Shown here: piece by piece, positions 50,560 through 63,033 of the stretch
How the letters are laid out: the number at the start of each line of letters is the position of its first letter
Position numbering within the stretch: position 1 is the first letter of the stretch
DNA from: Rotaria sordida
Taxonomy: Eukaryota; Rotifera; Eurotatoria; Philodinida; Philodinidae
Direction of reading: 5' to 3'
Assembly (NCBI GenBank): GCA_905250125.1
Contig: CAJNOL010000013.1
Coordinates: 186,001-250,000 of the forward strand
Length of the DNA: 64,000 nucleotides
The notes under the pieces: model-generated
What the model saw: the letters and a program-made list of their open reading frames with translations, nothing else
What the model was told of the DNA's origin: nothing
Databases searched by the model: none
Translations under genes and position numbers: made by a program

Positions 50560-53500
50560 TGCAGCTCATAAATTGAAGAGACATAAATATAAATGTAGAC
50601 GAACACCATTGTGTTTATCAAGATCATAGTAATTTAGCTAAAGCTTATGTTTTAATTAAATTCTAAAGAAAATCTGTAATCTGATGATTGGTTGCAATGC
50701 ATTATTCTCTTAAGGTTATGCTGACAATTCTACTTTCAAAGGATGTTTATATTATATTTTCATCAAGTAGAAAATACCTCTGACAGAGTTCATTTCAGAA
50801 GAGGTGTTAAAAATACACATCGTTTATTAATGGAATTGTTGCGAGTATCCAAATGTTAGAAAAGAAGGAGAAAGTTGATAATAATTTTGTATTCTATGTA
50901 CAAAAGACAAGCGCGACTTCTTTTTTTTTAGTTGATTTTTGAAACACCAAAATTTTCTCGAGTTTTCAATAGAGTTTGAATCTTTCTAACAGTTGATTCT
51001 ATTTATAAATGTCATTCTGTTGATTTTAATAAATATTTATATGAAACTTTCTTAACAATAGACAAGTTAAAGTTGTCAATGAGCAGACATTAATAGATTG
51101 TTATTCTCAATACCTGGTTATTATTGTGTATATTTCACTGATGTTGCGTTGTATGTTAGAAAAAAAAGGAATGAAAACTATCTTGATGACTATCTATTTA
51201 ACGAGAAGAAATAATGAATCATCAAAATAACAACACAAAAAAAAAAGAATCTCAGTTAGATCAACCAATTAAACAATAACTATATTTTTTCTCTTTTTCT
51301 CTTTCACTCTCTGTCCCTTTTTTTATTTTTATCCTGTCTTACTTTCTTTCTTTTTTTTGTTCTATAATAGCATTTTGCATAAACTGTGTATCATACAATG
51401 ACATCAATTAAATCATTTGTATCATATATTCAAAGAAGTCAATTCTCCATTTATTTTTTTAAACAGTAATTATATTTTATGCACAAATAAATCTATAGTC
51501 TGTGTTAATAGGAAATGAAACTTTTGATGTGTTATGATTACTGTCAGTTTGTAATTTATTATTTAAAAAAAACAAGTAATATACATAAAACGAAGAACTA
51601 TTTTCTTATCGATCAACTTATACATACTTTTATTTTTCTGAACGAAATAAAAAACTAATTAATAAAAATTAAGGAATAAATAATTGAAATAATTCTTTTT
51701 TTTTAATATATACCATATAAATGACATTTTCTTGTTTATTAAATTTATAAAATGCTGGTGGTTCACAAGAAAATATTGATGTTCTACTTTTTATTCGATA
51801 GGGTAAATCAGTAAACGCTTGAGAGAAAAAATAAATTGCATAAAAATTTGATGAAGTAAACTTTTACTATATAATGCTTCAGGTCATTGTACCCTTAATG
51901 CAGATGCAAATACACTTTACAGTCACGAGGGAAATAATGCTATAAAAAGAAAAGTGAAAGATAGTGAAAGGCTACAAATGTACTCAACATTTCGATAGGG
52001 AAGAAAACGAGAAGGCGCGAATAAAGTGAAGGTCTTTTCGGACAACAATAAACATTTGTACAATGTTAAAAGAACGGTTATTAAGGACAGAAAAAAAAAG
52101 AACGATATTTCTCTAAATAGAGTCACGAGACAAAAAAAAGACCATACGATCTTACACGTGTCATATTTCTTATAAAGTATGTTGTTTTAATATACAGGGA
52201 TTATTACATAAGTTCATTAAATAAGAAAAGAAAATGAGACATTTTGTTCTTGACGTTAATTAAAATATCTATGAAAGAAAAGTTGTCCTTGGACATTTAA
52301 ATGTTGATATGAACCGGTTTTTTTTTTCGATAGAACAGTTGATTAGAAAAATTCATGAGAATTATTGTATCGCAATTTTTCATTGAAAATTAATTTCCTA
52401 TTATTTTGATTTTCAGAAACATAAAATATTGAAGGAATAAATAATAGATCAATGAAAAGAGTTTAGTTTTAAAATAGATCCATAGTCTTTAATTTTCTGA
52501 CACAGAATGAAAAGTGCTTCGATGTCAATGATTCGGAATGTTAATTTGACTTGTTGAATAGAAGTTTTTTTAGCCTGATAATCATATGTGAATATATAAT
52601 ATAAGTAATGAATAGTCGCTTCTCAAAACTGTTTTCATATTTACGAGATTATTTTAATTTAATCGATGAACATGTCTTTCAACAAGATAGAACTTAAAAA
52701 AAGCTAATTAAAAACAAATTGAACATGTTTCTGTAGGTGTTAAAATAAAAAAGGAGTTTTTTTGTATTCATTAACACTTTAAATGACATTAATCAGATAA
52801 AAGAAAAAAATGGATTTAAAAATAAGTTTGTTAATGTATAATAATTAAAAATTTATTTTAAACACTTAATTTTTTCTATTATTTGTGTTTTTTAATTATT
52901 CAAATTATATCATTAAACATAGAGTGTGAAGACTTTTTATCATATTTTACGGAATACTCAATTCATTCGATATTAATAAGATTTTTTCTGACATCTTCTA
53001 TCTTGGAACAACTAAAGGAGCACTTTACTTTCTTTATTCAACTAAAAATAGAAACTCTTTGATTAACTATTTAATGAATTTCAGAGTAAAAGGTCTATTT
53101 ATCCATCATGTCATTGTAAACAGAAACTATTTTACTCTATTTCTATTTTTCTTATAATTTTATTGGACATTTATCCTTCTCAATATAATCCTTTTGTTTT
53201 TGTTTCAATTATTTTTAACGTATTTTAAATTCCTATGTAAATAATATTTTTCATATATCGAAAATTTTGTCTCAAACAGACAAAATAGATTCAAGTTTTC
53301 ATAGATTACAAGGTTTTTTTTACAGAATCGATTAGTAATTATTTAATGATATTTTATATGAAATTTGAAAAGAGAAAAGATTTTTACGTAAGTTCAATTA
53401 TGTTTTATGGATTGTCGAATACCATCTAACGATATTACAACTAACTACGTTTTCTTTTCTAATTAGATCAAATCATAAAAAAAAAAGGTTGAGTGCTTCT

Positions 53501-53881
53501 ATAACACCTATTTATTTCGCAGTACAATAAATTTGCATTCGTTGTATATAAATGAACTTGAAGTAAAAACTCTCTAACATAATTCCGTTTCAATTATTGT
53601 TCTTCAATTTTCATGCGTTCTAATAAATCATTTAAATGGACGTTGTTCACGTGTCATTCACACGACATGCTTTCTTAAACAGCCACAATTAAATTTTTTG
53701 TCAAAAACTACTCAAAATGACGATGATACATAAGAATACATTTCACTTCATTTTGATTTTCAAGGTTCAATCTAATTGAGTCATCTATGGAATGAAAAAT
53801 AAAAAATTCCTAATTATCTTTATACTAAAACTGAGATATTTTGATTCGGTGGTAGTTGTGAACAAAGTCTATCTTTACGGC
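50560..53881. other. Non-coding AT-rich interval
   Basis: No gene recognised. A pyrimidine-rich tract (51287-51362) and several poly-A/T runs are the only local structure seen. Confidence 0.5.
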
Positions 53882-54878
53882 ATACTAAATACGCAATTAC
53901 TTATTGATACTAGCCAGCAGTGTGAACGTTCTCTTGACAGAAAACAAATAAAGGCAATCTGTTAGACCATATACAAATCTTCCCTTACTTACATTTTCAG
54001 TCTGAATACCCATGTGTATTCTATTGTTTTTGATGAAACTTACTCCATTGTGTAATCAATAGAATGTTTTTACCGCTATAACCGTCTAAAAAAGTGGGTC
54101 ACATAACAAATTCTTAGTCTATTATTCATGAGATCGAATTCTCAAATAATATTTCACGGTTTTCAAGTAGAATAACACCCATTTCATTTCAAACAAATAT
54201 CATATTTGGAATCAGCACAAAAATAGTGCTGACGTATGTATGTTTCAAACTATTTGTGTGATGTTTCTTCTGATCAAATTTTCACCCCTCCACTCTCTCA
54301 GGTATGTGTGCTAAAATGAATTTAATCAAAAAGTCATTGTAGCAATGGAAAGAAAGTTCTCAACTTGTAAAACATTGTTTGAAGATAAATACCAGGTGAC
54401 TAAACAATAAAATAGTTGTGTTGATTAAATTGATTTTACCACACATCCTTAATGGGGAATGGTGGTGGAGTGAAAATTTGATCAGAAAAAAGTCACGCAG
54501 AGAATTGCAAAACATACATACATTGATTCACTTTTTTGTATATTGATTCCCAATATGATATTTGTTTGAAATGAAATGGATATTATTCTGTTTGAAAACC
54601 GTGAAATATTAGTTGAGAATACAGTCTCACAAATAATAGACTAAGGATTATGTTATGTGATCCACTTTTTTTTAGACGAATGTAGTTCGATTGCAAAATG
54701 AAGTAAGTTTCATTAAAACAATAATTAAATCACAAATAGAATACACATGGATATTCAGACTGAAAATGTAAGCAATGGAAGATTTGTATATGATCTAATA
54801 GATTGTCTTTATTTGTTTTCTATCAAAAGAATGCTCACATTGCTGTTTAATATCAATAAGTAATTGCGTATTTAGTAT
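53882..54878. repeat. Foldback element, 997 bp
   Basis: ATACTAAATACGCAATTACT (53882) pairs with AGTAATTGCGTATTTAGTAT (to 54878). Pairs continue through CTGAATACCCATGTGTATTC, GTGGGTCACATAACA and ATTTCATTTCAAACAAATAT with their complements, in to TGATCAAATTTTCAC near the middle. Confidence 0.93.
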
Positions 54879-54905
54879 ATCGTTTGTTGATTTGAAATAT
54901 CCTAT

Positions 54906-55055
54906 TCAAAATTTGTAGGTTCTTGGCATACATGAATGCATTGATATACAAAGATCATTATTATTACTATCATCGAATGAAATATCATGTTCTTGTAATA
55001 TTTTCAGTTGAATTAAATCATAAACATGTTGTGGCCAATGATTATAAACATGAAT
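54906..55055 (-). CDS. Possible terminal exon, unknown product
   Basis: Behind a TTTAG acceptor (55056-55060) an open frame of 49 codons reads HVYNHWPQHVYDLIQLKIL, an acidic Asp/Asn segment, then CMPRTYKF and stop. It starts just beyond the right end of the 53,882-54,878 foldback. The residue mix is protein-like, but no upstream exon and no family were recognised. It may equally be a fragment moved with the neighbouring repeats. Confidence 0.25.
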   Translation of the reverse strand: MHVYNHWPQHVYDLIQLKILQEHDISFDDSNNNDLCISMHSCMPRTYKF

Positions 55056-55559
55056 CTAAAGCCAAATATTGTCGGAAAGAAAAATATGTTTAATTAAACG
55101 TATTTATTGAGTAACCACCTGTAATAAGAATTCTTTTTCATTATCTTAAAGGTAGATTTTTAACTACAGAATGTTTCAAAAGTTCCTGAGGAAAGTTTAT
55201 GTAAATATCTCTTATCTAATTCGAACGATTTAATTACTTTTTTTTTTATAATATTCTTTTAAGTCTTATATCATATAATTTGGTTAATAATAAATGTTCA
55301 AAATGATTACCGTCAACAGAAATACATAAAACCATTGTTCTCGAAATCGTTAAAAAAATATTGCAGAAAGTTTACTTTCATGAATTAATTTATTTCTGTT
55401 ATCAGTTCTTATTTTGAATGCAGCCAAATCTTTATATATATATGTATCTTACACACATAAGTTTTAACTTTATATTCATCAATAAACTATTTACATGAAA
55501 AAAAAAAGAAGAATTCTCTTGATTGTTGATATTTTCTAACATTGATATCAATTTGTAAT

Positions 55560-55860
55560 ATCATTTCAACTCGATCTTGTCAATATTCTTCGTGAAGTTG
55601 TTGAATAAATTGTACTTCATATATGACTTTATTAGAAGATAATCAGTCATAATTCGATCTGCTGTTGTTCGTGGCATGAGGCAATCTGTTACAGCGGCCC
55701 ATACACTTGATATTGGCACATTTTCACAATCATCATAGATTTCGTTGATTTTTGCTTCTATAATTTTGAAAGGTCTTTCAAATTGTTGTCAATTTACTAT
55801 TATACTAATTTTGCAAAAGCATCTCTAATGGAGTCTATGTCTGATGTTTATAGGTCAAGT
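55560..55860 (-). pseudogene. Probable remnant of an IS630/Tc1/mariner-type transposase N-terminal half
   Basis: On the minus strand, in two or three frames, there are short stretches such as DSIRDAFAKLV, ISSVWAAVTDCLMPRTTADR and VQFIQQLHEE..QDRVEM. Their order (first helix, second helix-turn-helix, then a YKVQ..QEL..D...R...C-like linker) recalls rotifer and insect mariner relatives in which this linker precedes the first catalytic Asp. No catalytic motif can be found with confidence downstream. Multiple stops show it is dead. The assignment is tentative. Confidence 0.42.
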
Positions 55861-55929
55861 TTCACTTGCATTTTTCCTTTTACTATGACAGTGGACTCAA
55901 ATTTGACCATTAACAAAGACTATTTTCTA

Positions 55930-58493
55930 TTCTAATGTTTATGAACATAGACATTTGCTTGAAATTATATAAGACAAAACTTTACAGAATATACTACAAT
56001 ACTATTTTAAAAAAAATATATAAATCGCTTGAAGTATTTAAGAAATATTTACGAAAACTTTTTTTCGCTGACTTCTGGAACAACTTATATGTGAACAGCT
56101 ATCGAGTAAACTGTTTTGCTTACAATTTGTTATTTCATTGTTCGTAACAATTCATCGTCATTTCAGCTTTATCTTTCAGTCTTTCTTATTCTTCCAGTTG
56201 CACGATGTTACATCCCAAGTGAAAAATAATCTTATATAGACACAATACATCATGGAACATCGGTTATTTATATATGTGAAAATATGCATTGAACATTATT
56301 ATTGTTATTATTATTATTCATTTCGGTTCTGACAACATTAATTACGTGTTTCAAGAACTAGAAAGAATATTAAAAAAACGAAGATTAAAGCTTGAAAAGA
56401 ATATTAACTTGTTTTAATCGTTATAATTTTGTTTTTCTTTCGTATTCATGGATTTTGAGTAGATAATCTGGAAAGTACATTATAATGAAATGATCATATT
56501 GAAGCAATTCACATCAGAAAACTTCAGGTACACGCAGTAGTCCATACTCTTATGAAGGAATCTCGTCAAGTAATAAATCAATTTTAAGATGAATCTGATT
56601 TCGTTCGTTAGTTTCAATAACGCAATATCATGGTCTTATGCTTCAAAATCAATTTTTTTTAATGCAAACTTTGCACAAATAAATTTCTCAATACGACAAG
56701 TTCATTGTGAAAGTGTTCAACTTTCAAATATTTCCTATCTTAAGATATAAATCTAAGAACTAGGTTTACTTTTTCCGTATAACAGAATTTTCTGTTATAT
56801 TAATATCTGAGAATAGAAGATACTTGAAAATTTGTTACTATTACAATGAACTAATCTGATTGAATGTTTTATTTGTTTAAAGTTTGAAGTTAAAATTCCG
56901 AAGATGATTTTGAAAGCAATCTGAAGGAGATGAAAGCCTTTTGTTCTAAAAAAAAATAAGTAAGATTGATATAAAGAAAGAAGGAGGAAGGTCAATAAGT
57001 TCGCACTGTTCAAGATTTACTCTAATCTCAATATACTCTATCTTATCAGATAAGACTCATCTCCTACGCAGTTTATCACTTGATAAGTGTGTCTCATCAA
57101 ATGGCATGTGTCTTTAGGAAAATTATTTTTGTATCTCTTGAGATCTGGTTTTGTTAATCAGTCTACTGGTCTTTATTTACATACATTCACAAGCATTTCT
57201 ATATTTAATAATATAAACGATTGCTAACATTCAATAACAATCAAGATTAAAAACTTCTTCATATAATCAGAAACATGAAAAGCTTTGTTAAATCTAAGTC
57301 TAAATGACTTAACAATCTATGCTTAGAAGCACTATGAATACTAAATGAATGCAATTTAAAATTAGCTACAGTCGAAATATTCAAATCGATGGAGTCTTGT
57401 AGTTTATTTGTTACTAAATGAACAACTTCTAACACAAATATTAAGAAATCAAAATTTTCGAAGTGTATAAGAAAAAAATTTTTTACCTAAGGTGATTAGA
57501 AAATAGCTTCCATCATGAATGTTTCTCCATGTATATTTGAACAATGTTTTACGATAATGTAGAATTTTTTCAATAAGACATAAACTAACATGAATCAGTA
57601 ACTTTTTTTCAAAAATTTGGTTCATGTAGAAGCATTTTTATTAACCATCGAAGAATTAACATGTGATATGAATAAAATAATTTTTTTTTCAAATACAAAA
57701 AAAAATATAATTATAAGTCGCTGTTCTTTTTCTTGAAAATAACCATTCTTTCGTACGAATGCTAAATAAATAATATAAAACAAGGACACCTAAAGCAAAT
57801 TTAACAACATCTGTGATATAAACAAGTCTTAATTTACTTCTGAAAATAGCATCAAGATAATTATGTTGTGTTACTAAATTTAAATAAAACAAAAATTAAT
57901 ATATCATACTTCAGTGAGTAGTACAGCTAGCTTTTCTATGAGAACTATTCTCGTTAGTATCACATTCATAATATTGAAACAGATCACAATTATTCATTCT
58001 ATGATCATAATAATATCGTGTTTTTAAACATCATCTGATTAGCTAATGATTCATTGAATAAATAATAATGAAAAATCGTACCATTACTATAGCATGGAAA
58101 ACTAGAATCTTTTGATAATAAACAAACTCACAAATATATAAGCTAGAAAAAAATAAATATTAAAAGCATGAATACTGTTTGTGAATTAGTCAAGCTAAAT
58201 GTATTACTGTAGACAAAATTGTTTCAACTAAAAATAATAATTGCAATAATTTTATGTATATCAATACAATGATCAAGTAATAAGATTATATTATCATCTT
58301 TTGATCTTAACTATGTTACATGTTTACGAAACATCAATAGATACATTAAAACACAATTAAAATTAAGCATTCTACCTTAATAAATAAAACTAATTTAAAA
58401 AATAAAAATCGAACATAAAATAAACATTCATATTTTACTTATTTATTCGAGCAATAACAATAAAATAATGAGCATGTTGTTGACTAATATACA
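55930..58493. other. Non-coding AT-rich interval
   Basis: No gene or element recognised between the decayed transposase at 55.6 kb and the mariner copy. Small hairpin near 57045 (TATCTTATCAGATAAGA). Confidence 0.5.
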
Positions 58494-59710
58494 TAGGATT
58501 GTTAAAAAGTTTGTTCACAATACAAAATTTCATCCTTGGAATCCACGTCTAGAATGTCTTGTGGTATTCGTGAACAAGTATTGAATTGAGCTCCTTGGTT
58601 ATTGCTTTAGTCAAGCGTGTAGCATCTGGATATGTGTCAAATTTTACTTTTCAAGCAACTGAACAAGCAGAAGCAAGGTCAGGAGAGTATAGTGAATCAG
58701 TCATATGTTTGATTTTTTTCATCTTGAACATAATTAAAAACAATATCATTCATATGTGATTTTGCAATTATTATGATGTAACTTAATGCCATTTGGTGTT
58801 AATGATAGTCCTTGTTGTGTAAATTTTTAACTTATCTTATTAAACATTCATAACGACAATCTATGGCCTTTATTGATGTTTTAAAAGATAATTCATGAAT
58901 CAGTAATGGCCTATTTGTCATTAAAAAAAAATTATAAACATTGATTTTTCTTCGAATGATTGTCTTTTTACCACTATTGCAGGATCATCTTCTTTTACTA
59001 GCTATGCTTTAGATTGTTCTTTTGATTTCAATTTGCAATGATAAATCCAAGCCTCATCTTTCATGACTATTTCATACACAGTCTCTAGATAACTGCTTTC
59101 AAATTTCTTTAAATTTTCAATACAAATCTCAACATGTTGTTGTCGTTATTTTTGAGTGAGTTCATGATATACTCATCTTGACAATATTTTTCGTAGATCA
59201 AGGTATTACTTAAGAAATAGTATCTACATTGCCATGTAATATATCTAAGATGGTAGCAAACTAATTAATACTAATATGTGGATCAGGATTCATCGGATCT
59301 TTAATGGCATCAATATTTTGTTGAGTAATGATGGTTATTGAACGACCACTCCAAGAATTATCTTCCAACAATTCTCATCCATTTGAAAATCAATGAATCC
59401 AATCAGCAACTGTACCGTATGGAATGTAACCTTGTTCATAATGATTAGTTAATTTATCATGAATTTGTGTTGCAGTAAGACATAAAAACAAACGAATTTT
59501 TATATATGAGCGTATACGCAGTTTTTCTATTTGAAAATAGAGGCGAAGAAAAAATTCATGAAGAATCTTGCACAATTGACACTTGTGAAACTACATATTG
59601 GTAATTTAATACATAACAAATGTCTCTACTAGAATAGGTCAACATCAAGAATAAAAACGACGGAGATGAAATTTTAGACTAAGTACTACGAGAACTTTTT
59701 GACTACCCTA
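58494..59710 (-). mobile_element. Decayed mariner element with inverted ends and TA target duplication
   Basis: A nearly full-length Tc1/mariner-type DNA transposon. The ends are imperfect inverted repeats: left TAGGATTGTTAAAAAGTT (from 58494) against right AACTTTTTGACTACCCTA (to 59710), each flanked by TA, the usual target site. Inside, on the minus strand and in several frames, the transposase is readable from N to C: helix-turn-helix region TATQIHDKLTNHYEQGY..TVADWIH (59400-59470), ENLKKFES, KDEAWIYHCK (59042-59073, the first catalytic Asp in its GDETWIYH-like motif), PLLIHEL, then IIIIAKSHMNDIV, where the second Asp-Asn pair is lost to Ile-Ile, and YSPDLA, keeping the third Asp. Stops and frameshifts throughout make it inactive. 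Length (about 1.2 kb) fits the family. Confidence 0.9.
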
Positions 59711-60404
59711 TTTAAATATGAAATATACTAACAGATATACGAAGATATATAAATAAATAACAACGAATTGTTCATGAATATTTATAACTTTTACTACGTG
59801 ATACGGATATTGGCATTATTCCACTACTTACACTATAATAAATCATAGAAAATTTTATTTTTTTAATCTTAATGAAAGAACTTTAGATAAAACTGAGATA
59901 GGCAAGTCCGAGTCATGATTCGGACCCTAAATTTGAGTGCGATTGACTCAAGTCATTCATTCAAAAAAGTAAAAGTTGATAATTCAATACGAAAATCAGT
60001 TTTATAAGAAATTGATGATTTTCTGAAGGAAGGAAATTTAACCAATGATGTTATTTTCCAAAAAAAATCGAAATTCGTATAAATCTCTTAATAAGGTTGC
60101 AAGAAAAATCACATGTATTCTTGCTACATTAACATCAATTAAGTGTTTATTTGCTCAAAGTGGTTTTTTTTTATGAGATCGCATTGTTCAAATTTTTTAC
60201 AAGCTAATATTCGAATTTTAACATCGCTGAAGTGTAATAAGATATTAATTTAAATGTTAATAAATATTTTATGCTGTTAAACAACTTTAAGTGCAGGTTT
60301 TTGTTTATAAAAAAAACTGATGTTTTACTGTCATGTAGAACTGTAAGAAACAGAAGAGTTGGTTTTGCTGCCCTTACTTTGTTGATCAGGCTATAGTGAT
60401 TGTA

Positions 60405-60670
60405 TCATTTTATTTTACGTAGAAGTATTCTTATTTTGTTTTCTTTTTGCTGAATAACTTGACTCGCCCATCCTTGAGGTAAAACATCTTTTCGTTTAAC
60501 TGAACTCCTTAATCCTTCTAAACTAATATAATCTAATTGATCAACATCAGTTTCTCTAAATAGAATGGCTGTTAATTCTGATAATATTGCTTCTAAATCC
60601 AATGATAATGATTGTTCGAGAAAACAATAAAATAATAATTTCATTTGATGAAAATAAATAATTCCATCAG
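60405..60670 (-). CDS. Possible last exon of an unidentified gene (or gene fragment)
   Basis: An open frame behind a good acceptor (TTTTAG at 60671-60676) encodes about 88 residues: ADGIIYFHQMKLLFYCFLE, then LEAILSELTAILF, LEGLRSSVKRKDVLPQGW and a basic end KIRILLRKIK, then a stop. The sequence looks protein-like (amphipathic helices, ordinary amino-acid mix) and unlike random AT-rich frames nearby. I do not recognise the family. No matching upstream exon could be joined in frame in the next 2 kb: the open stretch at about 60720-60800 ends in a different phase. So this is either the end of a gene with a long intron, or an isolated fragment. Confidence 0.42.
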
Positions 60671-61148
60671 CTAAAATTATATTTTATTTATAACAAATTG
60701 AATTATTTTCATTTTAGTACCCATTTTAAGCATACAGTTAATTCAGAATTTACAGAAAAATATATTTTATATGTAAATCCTTGGATTTTGTTTTAATATT
60801 TTACTAAATACTACTTTAAAATAAAATCTATTTTTAAATGTTTCTATATCCATACAATCTTCCATAGACATATTATTCTGATGTTTACTAACTGTGGTAT
60901 TAAATTGATAGTCAAATATATTCTGTACGATTTGATATTCTACATAAGTTACAAATTAAATTCTTATTTAAAGAAACTCTACTTTAAAAATATACTCAAC
61001 TACTTTGTATATAGATCCAATGCATCATTCAGATGCAAAAAATAAACTACTTAGATTACTATTAAACAAGAAATTATCGAAGTAAATACATAAATTCTTG
61101 AAAACTTATATGTGTACGATTATGAAAATGATGTTGTCATGGTTAGAT

Positions 61149-61514
61149 GACAAAATATCGAAAGTCAAAATGTCGAAAAATTCATCACCTGTACTAAAAA
61201 AAAAAATATGAGAACGTGGTTATGGGAGAGTGTGTGGATGGATTTGGCCTGTGTCTGGGTACGAGTAGTAGTGTTAATGTGGCTGTCGCTTTTCTCTTCA
61301 TGCACCTACACCCACATCTTTTTATTATTGTTTCACTCAACAACAACAACAATACAAAAAATCTACACTTTCTTCCATATGACAGAGTAAATGGATATAA
61401 AACGAAGTATTGGAAAACTTCCAAGTGTCATTCAATATGCAATATTTTTGATATTTTGATTTTCGACATTTTACTCTTTCAATATTTTGCTCTTCCACAT
61501 TTTCATTTTTGATG
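61149..61514. repeat. MITE-like unit with short tandem repeats at both ends in opposite orientation
   Basis: The left edge has two copies of a ~15-bp unit (CAAAATATCGAAAGT, CAAAATGTCGAAAAA). The right edge has four degenerate copies on the other strand (GATATTTTGATTTTCGACAT and following). The core (61205-61370) is less AT-rich than the surroundings and includes a CAACAACAAC run. Confidence 0.6.
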
Positions 61515-63033
61515 TTATGCAGCTTTGCTTGTTGTCATCGTTGTATAAAGAGCTTCTGTATTTAATAAAGCAATAGTTATAGATTTCATTATGTGAAATG
61601 TTATAAGCTGATCTTAAATTGATATAAATATGTAATACATAACTTTTATGAAACATGATCTAAAAGGAATGTTGAAGTATATAGGGTAGAAACTTGGACT
61701 CCTTCATCCCACAGATAGTGACAGACGACTTAACAATGTCTCCCATTGTTGTCACAGACCATGCAAGACGTTATTTATACACTGTCACAGGCCGTATGTT
61801 AATAACATCTTGTTCTAACATATGAACTACTTCTTTATTGTATTTCTGGAAGATTAAGTAAAAAGATTATGAAGAAATGTGTCCAAAAATAGATAGAAAA
61901 AAAAAACAATTTCCCTATGATTAACAAGAGCAGCTGCATCTTTTTTGTACCTTTTAATCCTAAAGGAGTTGCGCTAATAGCCTTTAGAAGGTCGATGGAA
62001 GCCTTAAATATTGCGTCAGAATTATGTTTCTCTTCTATTTTCTACTTTATCAAATTGAATAGTATTACATTTAAAGAAAATATAATCTCTTTTTTTTTAA
62101 ATAAAACTCTAAGAGATTTATATTATCACTAGACTTCGCAAATACTTGAAAATCAAAAGAATATTAATGATTCTTGTTTGTCTGTCGATTAAAAATTTTT
62201 TTTGATTAATCTCTCTTATTATTGCTGATTAATAAACAAAGTTCGAAAACAGATAACTTAAAAAATTAAGTTTTTTTTTTTTGAAACTAATAAATTTACG
62301 ATTAGCAGCTCTATTACCAATTGTAAGCTTTTTTATTTCTTGTCCTAAGATTCAAAGTTTTCTTTTTTTCTTTTAACACAATAAGCTAATCAAATAAATA
62401 AGTATTTAACTTTTAATTTCCAACATATAATATGTAAATAGAAATATTAAAACAATAATAGTTAAATCATCTTTGAATTTTTTAATTTAACCATAATAAT
62501 TTTTTTTTTTTTTTGTTTGCTCTTTCTTATTTAGAAAAAAGAAAAACAATATGTGTCATGGACATTGAGAAAAAACACAAGACAACAAAAAAAAAAAGAA
62601 TAAAGAAAAATTCGAACGTCGAATGATCGATGCGTAGCAAGAACACAGAAGAGAAAAAGAAAAGGACAATTTTAATAGATTACGCAAGACACAAAACAAA
62701 ATGAAACGCTCAATAATTATAATTCTTTTGTTAGATTTGCAAAGATTTACATGTAACATAAAGAATTGATAATAAGTGACTTTGGTTTGTCACATTAATT
62801 TTCTTTTAGTTGCTGAACACATCGGAGAAGATGAAGAGAGAAAGAAGAATAGACGAAAAAAGCAATAATAAATGCGCACAAATGACGACATCAAAATTCA
62901 AAGAAATAAAGAAGAAGAAGAATAGAAATACGAACACCGGTTATAAAGAAAAATAATGAGAGAAGAAGAGAAAGAGAGAGATAATAAAACATTCGAATTT
63001 GAAAGTTATATCATTTGTCTGTTTTGTCTTTGT
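61515..63033. other. Non-coding interval, 3' flank of the right-end gene
   Basis: No gene recognised. At 61720-61800 a GTGACAGAC / GTCACAGAC / GTCACAGGC unit recurs in both orientations around AACAATG-TCTCC-CATTGTT. 62570-63030 is A/G-rich and is probably 3' UTR or flank of the gene ending at 63034. Confidence 0.45.

Noticed and set aside
59905-59930. tRNA-like or regulatory hairpin GTCCGA..TCGGAC
   Set aside because: A single 6-bp stem in isolation is expected by chance and no further structure surrounds it.
61208-61512. Overlapping 60-98 codon frames on both strands
   Set aside because: They lie in the MITE-like core with no domain or splice context.
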